Assembly (NCBI GenBank): GCA_009733575.1
Contig: ML769585.1
Location: forward strand, 62,001-126,000
Origin: Gymnopus androsaceus JB14
Taxonomy: Eukaryota; Basidiomycota; Agaricomycetes; Agaricales; Omphalotaceae
Direction of reading: 5' to 3'
DNA length: 64,000 nucleotides
Below the pieces are notes generated by a model. That model was not told where the DNA came from, made no database searches, and saw only the letters and a list, made by a program, of their open reading frames with translations. A program made the translations under genes and the position numbers. Of the stretch, positions 1 to 12,107 are shown one piece after another; position 1 is the stretch's first letter, and every line of letters starts with the position of its first letter.

Positions 1-2200
1 GTAGTTTTTAACCAGGCAGTGAGCTTTGAAATCGACCTTCCTCTCCCGATCGCGTAAGTCGCTTGTATCTTTAGTAGCGGTGCTCAATATTTTTTTTTCA
101 TCAGGGACCTTTTGCGGTACAACTCGACGATGATAACCTTGCTCTGCGAGAACATTTTCTGACCAAATCTTCCCGATCTGATCTTGATATTTATACGTTT
201 ATTTCACTTTGTCGCCAGCTTTGTTGTACTTAACCGGTTTTATTCTCGGAACAATATATGCGCTTAGTGAGGTATTCTCGATCCACTCGTCTGGGATAGG
301 ACTCGAGAATTGTGTCCATCAATCCAATGGTGCTCTTTACTAAATCCTCATCAGTGAGCTTACTACGGATATCCTAGATGACACAAGAGAAGATTACGAA
401 AGTTGAACCAGTTATTACCTAGGGTTAACTAGCTGGCACACCGTCGATTGAAGGCGTCTTGATTGGAGGGAATATAGTCATGCAGTTGAGCTGGCTTCGC
501 AATGTTTCCTAATTGATGAACTTTTCCATGCTGAGACTTAGGCAAAAGACTTGACGACCTTTAGTTGTGACTCAGGAGATGGTATGTAATGCTGACGGTT
601 TAAGATAGTGCTCTAGAGGCTGATAAGTTAAGATTCAGAATCGCGGCATGTAATATGGATTATGAGTATTCAGCATTTGAACAGCAAATTAATACAAAGT
701 TACAATGGACGATGAAATATGTCTTGGTTACTTTACAACCGGTTCAATCAACCATACAAGCATTAGCGAAGTTACACAAAGAGAAGTAAATCGGATTGCA
801 ACAATGCTTTTAAGCTCACATCGACCCAGGAAGTACAAAATATGCTGCAAAACAAAGTATAGCTCGATGACACGAAAGCTACGAAAACACTTAGGGGTAT
901 TCTTACGGCCTATAGGCTATGCGACTCTCATTTCACACTGAGATTGATAAGGTAGGCAAATTACCCAATGATGTAGTTCCAAATTACGGCTTGATGATGC
1001 TGAGGTATAGATGGACCATGTTTAAAGACCTGGGTGATACAATTCTAAGAATGTATCCATCTATTCATCATTATAGCACTGAACCATGAAACTTGATATA
1101 CGGTGCCACGAAGGATTCATGATGCGTCATCCCCTGTTGGATGAATACTTTAATTGAAGTTTCAATGATCATTATCTGGATCATTTTTCTTTTGATTGAA
1201 GTGAAGCACCTTTCAAGTATTTGTGGGATATCATTCTTATAAATGTAAATTGTGCAACTCAGGTTGAGCCTGACCTATTTATGAGGGTTGTGTCCATTGC
1301 AGCAAACGTGAAAGTGCTATATGATTTTTCGAGATGTTCTAGTTTTGCGTTTTTTATGAGGCAAACTACTCACCCTACATCTGTGGTGACTTTCAGGAGT
1401 GCTGTTGGGAGAATTCTGCAGAGCAATGAGTACTTACTGAGCAATACTTCACGTCCTCCAACGCAATCGCTCCTCGAGGCTTCATATTTTCTTTCACTAG
1501 GATTACTATGAGATGAGGAGATTGAATAATTTTAAAAATATTCCTAAGATGCTTAATCAAGGTCTTTTCCCCCTTCCAACAGCTGCCGGGCACTGCCTCA
1601 TCACCCTTCTCCAGTGCAAGGTTCGCTCTCAAACTTTAGCTGCCACTTTACAGTATAATTGGCCATGTCACAAAGATGGTGATGATCCACTTCCCAAGGT
1701 AGCAAGCCACGTATAATGACAACAAAGTCTGGAGGTATACCGAATCTCTTGAATGGAATGGAGTATGTTCAGGCCCAAAATTCGAATCGCAGTCATTGCA
1801 GGACTAGAAACCTTGGTCTTTTAGGCACTGTTGCAAACCAGATATTCTCGAGCTGTAGAATTTGGAAATGGGTTGCTTTCGGATGACATCTAGGTCAAAA
1901 AACAGAGTCCCATCATCAAAGGAGTTTGTAATTATTCAAACTGTATGGATGGACCAATTTTTCCACAGTTTGCGAATCCTGCTGGATTGGATCCGATAAG
2001 CTCGTGTATTTGACGAAGTTCGGCTCTCTCTATGCGAAGAGGGTTCAACGAAAGGGTTTACAGGCCCAAAAATTACAATTGTGGCACCACGTTTATGAGC
2101 CTTCTTTAACTCTGCCTGTATAGGTGAGAGATCCAGCCACGGCATCAAGATCCTCGTCATCTTAAATCTTATCTTCACTTTCGCTCTTTATCACTGTCAA
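1..2200. other. decayed or poorly resolved region upstream of the RecQ-like gene
   Basis: No intact gene is visible. Short coding-like stretches occur on the + strand, for example around 105-215 after an AG acceptor, and around 660-790 where several frames read without stops for short distances. None keeps a frame long enough to assign. Since the RecQ-like helicase motifs begin at about 2.2 kb, part of this stretch may be its decayed N-terminal half, but I could not find a Walker A or DEAH-type motif. Treat as unknown. Confidence 0.3.
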
Positions 2201-2203
2201 ATT

Positions 2204-3579
2204 GTGATCACAACTAAGGCACTATCACTTGGTATTCATGCGGAAGAACTTCGAGATAGTATTGCTGTAGGGACTGCCGATACTCAGGATAACGGGAAAC
2301 AGGATGCGGGGCGTGCTGGGCGGAAGGAAGGTATTATTGCATGTAGAATCATCTTCACGACTACAACAGAACTTAACAAGGTTAATAAGATTGTCAAAGG
2401 TGTGTAATAATCGCGTTTTTCTCACATCTTATGCTAATCAATATATATAGCATCTGGCGAAGTCTCTGTTGCGGCGGTCTCGAAAGTAAACAGATACTAG
2501 GCAGGAAGGACACAACAAAGCCTCTCGATCCAGCCAAGGTTGTCTTTTTAGCTGAAAAGGTCTGTTGGGTTGCTTGCGAGAATGTCATATACGACAACCC
2601 TCCTCCCGAGACATTGCGCATGGACTGTATTCAAGCTCAGCGTCCCGTTCCCTGTGATCTCTGTTGCACGCGATATAAACTCCCATACAACCCTTGTCAA
2701 TTCCCTTCCTCCAGTGATGAAATGACACTCCCTCCATTCACCGTGCCATCTACTGCATCAAAAACACGCAAACCGAGAAAGAAAGCTGACAATTTGAAGA
2801 AAGTTGAGCTGGAGGAGGTTGAAAGGGCACTTGCTACTTATGAGCAGCAACTCTATGCTGAAGAGCGACTTGTTGCACCTCATCGCTACCGCCCTCGTTC
2901 ACTCTATTTCCCAAATGCTCTCCAGGAAGCTATTGCATCTGATCTTTTGAAGATCAAGTCTCGTGCAGCGCTGAATGTCATCCTAGCTTCGAACAGTTGG
3001 CCATTCATTGAATCGCAGGGCTCAAACCTGTTTGATTATATTTCCTCGCTGCAGAAAACCGTCCACTCTCAACGTAAAGTGAAGTCAAAAAAATCCACAA
3101 AAAAATCGAAGTCTTTATCCGATTTATCAGATGGCCTCTCCGACATCGAAAAATCATCCAGCGACATTGATGCAGTGAACTTGCCTCCCTTGAATCCCTC
3201 CAAGCGAGTCGCATTAGCACCCGCCAACAATCAGCCACACGCTAAGCGGAAACCTCAGCCAAGACAAGCTCAGCAATCTTTAGCTGAGGCTGAGTCGTAC
3301 TATGCTCGTCCAGTTGGAAAGTCATATGCTCGAGCTCAGGGAAGTGTTGAAAATGCACCGCCATTTGCAGGGGTCCAACGCCGCTCAACTCGGTTACAAA
3401 AAAAATGTAAGCATTTAATAGTTATAGGTTATACCAACACTGAATTATTCTCCACTAGAATCTTCCTCCAACTCACTAGCTCCATTTGTATCCTCATCGC
3501 TAGCTTCATCGTTGGAATTTCCTTCTCTCTCAAGCATCTCTTCAACATCGGAATCCCACTCGTAAATCAATCTCCCTGA
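2204..3579 (+). pseudogene. RecQ-like DNA helicase, C-terminal part, probably degenerate
   Basis: The first segment (2204-2407) reads like the end of a RecQ-type helicase core: a TKALSLGIHAEELRDSI stretch resembling motif V, then QDAGRAGRKEG resembling motif VI with its GRAGR signature. A plausible intron (GT at about 2400 to AG at 2450) leads to a long open stretch from about 2490 with a cysteine pair region (PVPCDLCCTRYKLPYNPC), a basic linker and a conserved-looking tail ending near 3410 in RRSTRLQKK. The open frame runs on to 3579, but that last part is antisense to the acidic end of the DUF6589-like gene, so the real stop is probably near 3412. The frame changes between about 2450 and 2500. 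No upstream ATPase motifs are seen, so it is partial or broken. Telomere-linked and dispersed RecQ helicases are common in fungi. The family call is good; function is uncertain. Confidence 0.6.
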
Positions 3580-6541
3580 GCTCAGGATCGAATACTAGAC
3601 ATCAACTCGGGTCCAGGAGCTAAAACGCGAAGAGATTCTTTGCCTCCAAGTAAATTAGTCTCTTGTCTCATCCGCTTCAATCCTTCTTCCCTCTCCAGAT
3701 GTCTCCTCATCGCTTGTTCCACTTGGTGGAAGATGTATCTGGATCTGGTGATGAATATTGTGAAGATGCGGGATTTAGGTGATGATGGAGGGTCAATGGG
3801 GATCGGTGACGGATATCGGGAGTGATTGGGGGGTGGGGGTGCATCCGCATCTTCAACATCTGCATCGCAATTCTCCGTAGTGGGATCATCAGTGGCGGAA
3901 GGTTGGGAATGAGATAATGCAGAAGAGGAATAAGGTTCGCCAACAGGGAATTTGAGGTTATCGGGAGCAGAATCATTGAATGATTTCGATAATGCTTGTT
4001 CATATGCTTCAGGTGTCAGGTAACGGTCAACGATTTGCTCTCCCTTCTCACGAAACCATTCGAAGGTTGGAAGTTGACTGGTGGCTGCAAGAGCATCGAA
4101 ATAAGGATTTATCTTCTCATAATGATCAAGTCCAAGTTCAATTCTATAAAATATCATGAGCAAAGAGTTATTGATATAAGAATAAGCACTTACCTCCAGC
4201 AATCAAGTATTTGAGTTTCCCAAATTGCTGTCATACTTCGAGAGAGAGGGTAATAGTTGCCGCAGTCCTTAAAGTTTGTCGGACGTTTGAATCCTGCACA
4301 AGCTGCGCTTCGAGATAGTGCTGAAGGATCAGCTGTAACGAGAGGGCCATAGTGATTTGCGGCAATTGTATTTTGCATCGTCGATTGAGTATGCCAAATA
4401 CCAATAGTCGGAAGTATGTTATGAAGGTTTTTATAATCGGATTCTGGGTCTTCAGGATCATACATGGTGGCAAGATACTTCTTCGCAGTATCCATTGCCA
4501 AGACGGAGCCGCCATCCCCTCCAAACCAGGAAATAAGACGTGAAGCTTGCACAGGTGAAACACCTGCCTGAGACAAAAAGTCGTGGATAGCACGTAGCAT
4601 CCCAGCAGTCTCGATTTCCTTCTCTGAGTTACACCCAAGTGGTATAACCTTTGTCTTGCGCCCTTCCCGCATGCGATGGATAGCAAAGTCAGTTCGGAAA
4701 AGGTCCGAGACCAGCTTCTCCATTGGTTCTAATGAAGGAACAAAGCTGAAAAGTGCACGAAGGACATGAAGAGACTGGACACCACGGATGTGAGTCCAGT
4801 TGATACTTTGGTATAGCTTTTCAACCGTGAGTCCAGCTCGTTCGTTCTTCAGAATACGCAGGAAGCGGTCTACAAAATCGAAAGCATCCTCAGTGCAATC
4901 TTCGAGACCAATCGCCGTACATGCACATCCACATATCATACGGTTCTCTAGCCCTATCCCTCCCTCCCAGACCCGGAGAAATTCCTGGATGTTGTCGAGG
5001 ACGAAACGGTAGAGAACCTGGTATCGCTTTTCACCTTCCCTAACCTCAGCTCGAAGATTTTCAAGGGACGTTTCAGCCATGGTCTCAAGAGCTTGTCGGG
5101 CAGTAGTTTCATGAACACTGCCTGCCAAATGACTATACGCACGCTTCACATCGACATGAGAGCCAGTTGCAATATGCCAGATGCCCATGTGAATAGCCAT
5201 GTAACCATTTGCGTACTGATTCCGAGATAAAACAAAGGATGAGATTGCAGCTGCTTGAATCTGAAGAAGGAATGAGGTGAAGTTGAATATAGACTGAATG
5301 ATTACTTACAATCGATGGATTCCTCCGCTTGCGAACAACAAATACACCATTTTTCTTTGGGGCAGCCATACAAGCTGTGAGATACCACACCAGCGGCGCA
5401 CGCTCTTCAAACAGCTTTGCACGATCAGCCAATCGAAACTGACATCAGGTCCTCCTTTGTTACTGTTCGAATACCCTTGGCCTTGGTACGGTCATTGGCA
5501 GTAGCAGCAAGACGAACGGGAACCTGTGCAGAGAAGGAATCCGGGACTCGAGGATCATGTGTAAGATCTCGAATTGACTTTACAACTCGTTTTCCCACCA
5601 GCTGAGTTGCCCATGCAGATATGGAGATGCGAGCATATTTGATAGATGTGGGAGGTGAGTATGGATGAAAGAAAAGCTCTCGCTCTTCCTGGTGAGTTGA
5701 TTTATATGAAGGATAGCTGTAACGGTGGCAGTATAGCTGTTCAACAATGTTGATTGGCTTTATCCGATTTTCACCCTGAAGAAACGATTTCAAACTTCGA
5801 CAGTGACGTTCAGAGAATTTTGCGGAAGAACCGGGAGGAATTTGTTGGATATACGAGGAAAAGAATTCTGCGACTGAGGAGTAGTGTAGGTCTTCAATGG
5901 CTTTCATTGCTCGTTCGAGGCGTTCGGAATCTGACATCTTAGCTGTACGAAGGGGTTTTTGCGAGTGCGAGAAATTGGGATCGGCAAGGTTTATCCACAT
6001 TTCGTCTTTCCTGCCGAGTGGGTGGCTGGGAAGAATCAAATGACCAGAGAGAGGCTAAGGAGATATCCGGTGACAAAGAGAAGTCCACCGAAGTCCTATC
6101 CGGTGATATCTCGGGTGTCAATGAACTTCCAGAAGTGTTATTCATAGGTTGAATAACCTCGGCAATGCCAGAATCAAAAGACGGTGTTATTGGACTCGGG
6201 AGCATCGCTGATGGAAGCAATGGAGTGGAAGGATTACGCGGCGTCGAAAGAGTGTAATTGGAGGCATTCGAGGGTGTGGATGGAATCTTGGGAATGACCA
6301 ATGGCAGGTGTTTTCGAATACGCGGACCTGGATGCTTTCGAGCTGGTACCATGCTCATTAGCTGTGCAGCTGATGGCTTAAACACTCCTCTCATCTCATC
6401 GTTCCCTATTCCAGATGTCCCTGCGCCTCTCGGAATTTGTTCAACTGCTAGAGTGAGATCTAGTTCTACTGGCACTGAAGTAGGTGTGCTGAGCCCGGGG
6501 GTTGGCGGTAATGACTGATTTTCGCGGGGAGAATCATGCAT
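3445..6541 (-). CDS. DUF6589-like protein, multi-exon
   Basis: The start is taken at 6541 (MHDSPRENQSLPP). A long Ser/Pro/Thr-rich, low-complexity N-terminus (6541-5950) is followed by a conserved exon starting near 5970 (KMSDSERLERAMKAIEDL), then exons at about 5780-5425, 5432-5300 and 5200-4195. The last large exon contains WFGGDGGSVLAMDTAKKY and a downstream WHTQST, the GGDG...WHT pattern I associate with basidiomycete DUF6589 proteins. After an intron near 4200-4140 the protein continues (FEWFREKGEQIVDRYLTPEA) to an acidic tail (EWDSDVEEMLEREG) ending at 3445. A one-base frame break near 3590 separates the tail from the rest, so the gene may be recently damaged. It converges on the RecQ-like gene with its end within tens of bases. 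Exact splice sites were not fixed. The biochemical role of the family is unknown to me. Confidence 0.65.
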
Positions 6542-6589
6542 TAGGATATTCGAAGGTGAGATAACAAAGTTTTATTCAAAAGACACGGA

Positions 6590-6780
6590 AAACGAGTGCA
6601 GGAGCACGTCGTGGATGTAGAGCAAAGACGCGTTGATGTGGCTGTACAACGACCATTACTAATACTTTTAGTTGTGGTTGATGACCCGCGTGGGAACTCG
6701 CAGACTCTATATACACACATCCAACGGATCGTCAGTGTATTCAAGTCTGCTTATAGGAGACTACCTTTCAAAGTCATTGC
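6590..6780 (-). promoter_or_regulatory. putative promoter of the DUF6589-like gene, repeated elsewhere
   Basis: Just upstream of the 6541 start lies a segment with a TATATA-type box (about 6706-6716 read on the minus strand). It is nearly identical to 9325-9473, the visible differences being almost all transitions. Its inner 58 bases recur at 34690-34747 upstream of a DUF6534 gene. Position and TATA box suggest a core promoter; the repetition is unexplained. Confidence 0.45.
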
Positions 6781-6837
6781 AGGCAGAGTGAGTGTGGTAA
6801 CTTTGCCAAAATCTTGCTGCAAGATCAAAGTTGCCGC

Positions 6838-6862
6838 ACTACTACTACTACTACTACTACTC
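6838..6862. repeat. (ACT)n microsatellite
   Basis: About eight ACT/CTA trinucleotides in a row inside otherwise unassigned sequence. Confidence 0.8.
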
Positions 6863-9298
6863 ATAGTAATAGTAATAATACAATGGCTCGAGTGACTCAA
6901 GTCCAAGGCCAACTGCTCTCTTGTGGGACCCTGCAATAGGGCAGCCACTTGTATAAGTACTGTAAGCCTGTGACATCACTGAACATTAATGAGCATCAGT
7001 CGATCTTTTGAAAAATTCAATAAGATTCACCGGTACTCACCGGTATTCAGAGGTAGATGAATACATAAGTTGGGTATTAGCAGCACGCACAAATGTATTT
7101 CTAAGTATGTCATCAACTCCTAGTTGACACAAAGTAAGCATACGAAGTACATTTAACCATGTTTAGGTAGATTGTAGCTGCACAAACCACTATGTACATA
7201 AAGTAGGTTACACTCTTATCGGGCCTCTTTTTCTGATGAAAAATACCGTCATAGAACTACATATGTGTACTAGTTTACTTGTAATAAGTATCAATTCATG
7301 ATGGTTCATTGTGGGCTCTGGATTTGTATGCATTTCTTTGATCCTCAAAAATTATTATTCCTTGACAAAATGGCAACCACTTCTGATCTCACCAATCTCA
7401 ATAACCAAAAGTGGCCAATTGTGTCACCTACTATCCAAAAAGCTGTGCAAAAGATCTTCACAATCCCAAAAAATATCATGCAGCATAACATCAATGAAGT
7501 TCCAGAGGATGCTGAGTTGGAGTTGCCGCCAGAGAGTGCCAATATAGCCGTGGATGAGTGGGCCGCTAAACCAGTTGCTCACAGCCAGTCAGGATGTGTA
7601 TTACAACCAAGCGTGTGGTATCAAAAAGATTGGGTATATACGGTGGATAGCAATGGGAATGAGGATGAGAAGCAGAAGGGAAAGGGAAAGGGAAAGGAAT
7701 ATGTGGGAAAATGATTTGAAGTGGTTGACATCCAGTCTTGTTGTACTTGGTTAAAGTTAGGTATAAGTTATGCTTCTGATGTTCAAAACTTCAAGCCTAT
7801 GCATGTAAGTAAGGGTGGTTGAACTTGAGACCTGCACAACTGGAGGCTGCCCCCACATGGCAGAAGGCTTATGCAGCACCATTGGTATACTTACAACCAA
7901 ACCAAGTTCCCACCTGCCATCTGCAATATGATGGGTTCACATTGTATCATTATTGATACCATACATGATACTGTAAATATGACTGCATGCAACCATGCGC
8001 AAAAATGAGCCTAAAAGCCTAAAAAAAGCCTAAAACATGGCAAATTATTTTTAAGTTCAGAGACAGAAATAATGCACAATGAACTGGGATTTTCATTCAG
8101 TTCAGAGCCGTCCATGACACATGACTGAACATTCAATTGAAATAGTACAGTACAAGAGAAACTCCAGCAGGAGATCATCAAAGGAAAGAGTCAGAACAAT
8201 GGTCAAAACTTCTCCTATGAAGAACTGGTAGCTCTTCCCTATCTCGACTCCGTCTGTAAGTTATCCAATCAATGTTGTTGATTTATACTGCTCACAATAA
8301 TATCCTCAGGTATCCCCCAGCTTTGACTTCAGCTCAGGTGTAAGTCTGTACAGTTTAATATCTTTCCATTAACAAGGTCCTAACCATAGGTATATAAAGT
8401 TCAAACACAAGTTTGAACCAACAACACAAATGGTATGGAATGATTGTGCTCAAATGTTACGCGAGTACTGGTGAAGGCATTGTCAAAGGTTCCACCAAAT
8501 ACTTGTATCTCTCTGTAGTCCAATGTAGTACGTTCTCAAAACTAAGTTTGATACTTGGTGCAAGTTCTCAATTCAAAGTTTGGTAATAATATTCAAAATG
8601 GGTACGAGAATGGAACTGTCAACGATATGACAGACGCCAATGACAATACGAAGACAATTTTGATAAAAACCAACCAACAATATGGATGGGTGTGGTCTTC
8701 TAACCAGCTTCAACAGTCGAGGCTTCAACGATATGAACGCACAAACAGTTGACCAACTACAGTCGAGGCGTGAACTGTATCACCACATTAACAATAGTCA
8801 CCAAACACTAGCTTGGGTTTTGGGTGTGTTGGTAATTTTAAGTTTTGACCAAACTCTGCATTGACACTTCTAGTGTGTAGCGAAGGTGCAATGGGCAAAA
8901 GGATAAGTGCTTGAAGTTGAGTTTCGTTCACACTCGGAGTCTATGCTGCAAATCAGACCGGTGCTCACTGGCTGACAACCTTTATCACTTGGGTGAGGGG
9001 GAAACAAACTTGTATTCGCAAACCACTAGATTGCTACTTATACCATGGCAACTAATTAAATGTGGCTAAACAAATATCCCTACTTAAATGTACAATTAAC
9101 AATTATTATTACTTGTTACAGTAAAGTTCTCATCCAATATTCTATATAAATATTTAATTTTATAATAATCCTGTGCAAATACCCATATATAGTTGTATCC
9201 TTGATTGTTACTTACATTGGTCCTTCAGGTATAACCATTTCATCCTGAACGGCCGCCAACTTTACTTCCATATGTGAGTTCTTCCTAATATTACTCAA
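6863..9298. other. unassigned sequence between two copies of the promoter repeat
   Basis: This AT-rich, CpG-poor stretch lies between the two copies of the 150-bp promoter repeat. The longest open stretch (7298-7714, +) ends in a Lys/Gly-rich tail, KQKGKGKGKEYVGK, and resembles nothing I recognise. A short 17-base direct repeat (gtcattgcag.cagagtg) stands at 6774-6791 and 9299-9315, at the edges of the segment, so it may be an insertion or one unit of a tandem duplication. I could not identify terminal inverted repeats or a transposase. Confidence 0.35.
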
Positions 9299-9324
9299 GG
9301 TCATTGCAGCAGAGTGGCTGGTGG

Positions 9325-9473
9325 AGCAAAGACGCGTTGATGTGGCTGTACAACAACCATTACTAATACTTTTAGTTGCGGTTGATGACCCACGTGGGAA
9401 CTCGCAGACTCTATATACACACATCCAACGGATCGTCAGTGTATATTCGAGTCTGCTTATAGGAGACTACCTT
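9325..9473. repeat. second copy of the DUF6589 promoter repeat
   Basis: Nearly identical to 6620-6770, from the AGCAAAGACGCG motif through the TATATA box to GGAGACTACCTTT. The differences seen are C/T or G/A changes plus one 2-bp indel. No DUF6589 coding sequence follows it on either side. Confidence 0.8.
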
Positions 9474-9639
9474 TGAACTCCAATAGCCCATATTTTGGAG
9501 CAATAAACTGACAACCTTCCATTCAACCGTTTGCACCTTGCTCATCAATCTCACATTGTCACTCCCCTGAAGCTACAGAATCTGTCCAAGTATCGGATCT
9601 CACCCATATTGCAACATTCTGTCCATCATCAGTCTGAAT

Positions 9640-10221
9640 GCCTCGAGAGTCTTGAATCCCATTCCAGATGAATCTTCAGCACCATCTATACTCTCTAGTC
9701 CTCCCAAAAACACTCCTACAAAGCTCCGTTGCTTCCTTGAACATGCAGAGAAGATTTGGGAGTTGCAGATGCAACTGCATTTCATTTTCAGATGGAGAAC
9801 AAGGGGTATGGACCAGACATTCTCCATGAGGTACCAGATAGTGATCTGAAGGAGCTTGGTGTCAAAGCAGGTCCAGGGTGACATTCTATACTTGAAGCGA
9901 GAAGCGCCACTATGGTTCAATGGGCCCAATGCAAAACAAAGACACTTGGCATCAGGATCTACATCAAGAGCAAACCGTGATGCTGATATACCAGCAACAC
10001 AAACATGTTCTGAGAAGCAGTGGCCTGATGGAGGACGTGCTTCTACCTTTGGTGACTCAATGTGACTCCTTGGTCCAGATGAAGAGCCGGATTGTTCATT
10101 CGCTTGGTTTTATTTCTCCAAACTCACCAAGTTGATGATTCCTGTTTCACCTGGATACATTCCTGTTCTTGCTAGTGAAAGAGACAAGTTTAATGACCCA
10201 TCTGCATCCTTTACAATTTGA
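9640..10221 (+). pseudogene. frameshifted SAM-like domain ORF
   Basis: Read across three frames, the region gives FLEHAEK, then LGVADATAFHFQ, then KGYGPDILHEVPDSDLKELG, then GDILYLKREAPLWFNGPNA, and finally LGPDEEPDCSFAWFYFSKLT. The middle part has the look of a sterile alpha motif: two short helices around a conserved LG...GD turn. A Ser/Pro-rich leader precedes it. At least two single-base shifts (near 9750 and 9875) and a stop break it. Similar SAM-containing hypothetical proteins are, to my recollection, widespread in agaricomycetes and often TE-associated. It sits between the promoter repeat and the Tc1 transposase; no functional link can be seen. Confidence 0.5.
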
Positions 10222-10345
10222 TTATCTGCTATCTACACTGTTCTTACCTCTCGCATCTTACTCTATTCACTCATGATCATCATGAATAGTGCATATTGTA
10301 TATAAAGTACTTGAAAAACATACACGCTACTATAGTTGCCAACAA

Positions 10346-11394
10346 TCATACTACATATCCTGATGCCCAAAAAAAACCCCAAGCCTTTGAAGCAGTGATC
10401 ATCCTGCAAGCTCTATCAAGGATACTCAATGAAATGTCATGCCAGTTCTGGTGAAGGAATGCTTTGATTGCAGAAAATGCTTGTTCAATTGGGTTGAGAT
10501 CAGGAGAGTATGGCAGTAAGAAGACAAGTTTGCACACTAGCATAACAGCAGAAGAATTAGCATGGAGATAGTTGTGAGTATGGAACACAACATACATCTG
10601 CAATCCTCAATAAGCTCTCTAACCTCCTCCACATGGTGGATACTGCAATTGTCCATGATAATGATGCTGCAAGGGCCAGGATAGGGATTCGTCAATGGCA
10701 TCTATAAATATAGGCTGTAGGAATATTGTCGAATTAGAAGGAGAGGAACTCAATGTACAACATGGTGTTTGAGAAATTTGAGGAATTGGCAAGATGTAAC
10801 TGAACCAGGAATAACATTGTATGCAACAATACCATCGATGGTAATTGCAGGCAATATGGATGCACGAGCCCCTTGAACAAACTGTCTCCATTGTACACAG
10901 CAGTGCCTGCGCTTTGCCTGACCATATTTTTGGAGGGATGTTTTCAAATTACGCATGGCCTCATCAATAAATACAAGCATATCAGGCCTTGGGGCCAGCT
11001 GAGCAATACGCAACATGTAGAGTGATCATTCAAGATCATTGCACTCAAGTGCACGGACAGAGACTGTCTTGTGAGAAATATCAAGTTTTTGAAGGGCCCA
11101 AATAAGCATAGAGATTGATACAATGATTCCGCGATACTTCTCCAACTCAGCTTGGATTTCATCCAAATACAAGCAAGGATGAAGGTCAACGAGAGAAGAA
11201 AGGAAGTGGATACTGGTCTCATTTAAGAGTGAAGGAGGTCCTCCCTGTATGTGCAAGGCTGGTTTGGGCTGTCCAAGATCTTGGTACTGTATGAGAATTT
11301 TGTAGATCAGAGATTTCTTCATTCCAAGATAAGAGCAGATGTTCTTGACTGAAATGTTCTGGTCCCAGAACATCACTCGTACTTGCACACACAA
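10346..11394 (-). pseudogene. Tc1/mariner-type transposase with two introns and one stop
   Basis: Translation of the minus strand gives a helix-turn-helix N-terminus (NISVKNICSYLGMKKSLIY), the first catalytic Asp in MLVFIDEA, the second in SIIIMDNCSIHHVEEV and the Glu in LLPYSPDLNPIEQAFSAIK, which is the DDE_3 layout of the IS630-Tc1-mariner superfamily. One in-frame TGA (codon at 11028-11026) interrupts an otherwise continuous frame. Two short introns restore the protein: one between KHHV and MPLTNPYPGP (about 57 nt, GTACAT donor, TTTATAG acceptor) and one between EDCR and LCKLVF (about 55 nt, GTATGT donor, GCTAG acceptor). The upstream start is not clear. No clean TIR pair was found around it, so element limits are unknown. 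With the TGA read through, the gene would be almost complete. Confidence 0.85.
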
Positions 11395-11795
11395 GTCATC
11401 TGAGAGTCAATGCATATGAAGTTCATGTAGTGAAAGCAAGCGAAGAAACCCATGAAGAAACCCTGATTCCATTCCGTTCCATCCCATCAATTACTCATTG
11501 TACAGCCACACAACTTTTTTCAAAATTCTTTGAATTCCACATAGTTATGAACACAGCTGTAATGGTTTAGAAAGAGATGAAACTTGTAAATATGAAAGTA
11601 CTTTAGTAAATATTGTTGGCCAAAGCATAGCACAATAAAGGTTTCACCACCAGATCAGAGAGAGTTGAGACCATTCTGTCAATGCAGAAGTGGTGTACCT
11701 AAAATTTGCACTATGCCAACATGTTCTCCTCTTGGTAATCTGGCCACAAAAAGGATTAATGGAAGATATGTGGAATATGACACATAAGAATGTCA
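11395..11795. other. 3' flank related to DUF6534 copy E
   Basis: No gene is seen. The last 50 bases (from about 11747) together with the sequence after the copia element (22697 onward) align with 32615-32760, the 3' flank of DUF6534 copy B. This is therefore the two halves of one repeat split by the copia insertion. Confidence 0.55.
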
Positions 11796-11800
11796 GGCAA

Positions 11801-12107
11801 TGTTGAACGTATGATGATATCACTCATCATCTTGGTCATATGACACTATCAGTCATTGCCGAGGTAGTCTCAGTAGTATCTTAGTAAGTAGCTTTATGGA
11901 TGACATCATAGGTCATGCACATAGAACATACTAGAAGGATACTACTATATATGTAACGAATACAGTACTACAGTATATAAGGACTCCAGTAGTACTGCTA
12001 ATGATAACAACTTCTACTAGTCTTTTACCTCTCTCTATCTGCTCTACAAGCTTAACCACTTGGTGAGTGCTAGTCACTGCACCTCCTAGCTTATATGCTG
12101 CACAACA
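11801..12107 (+). repeat. copia 5' LTR
   Basis: 307 bp, TG...CA ends. A TATA box (TATATAAGG, 11974-11982) lies 120-130 bp before the end and marks the likely R start. It matches the 3' LTR apart from scattered transitions and one small indel. Confidence 0.95.

Noticed and set aside
3412..3579. Hydrophobic tail of the RecQ-like ORF as a membrane anchor
   Set aside because: It is antisense to the acidic C-terminus of the DUF6589-like gene and follows a likely splice donor (TGTAAG), so it is probably not translated.
6541..6744. Short minus-strand ORF upstream of the DUF6589 start
   Set aside because: It lies in the promoter repeat, recurs without coding conservation, and ends before the gene starts.
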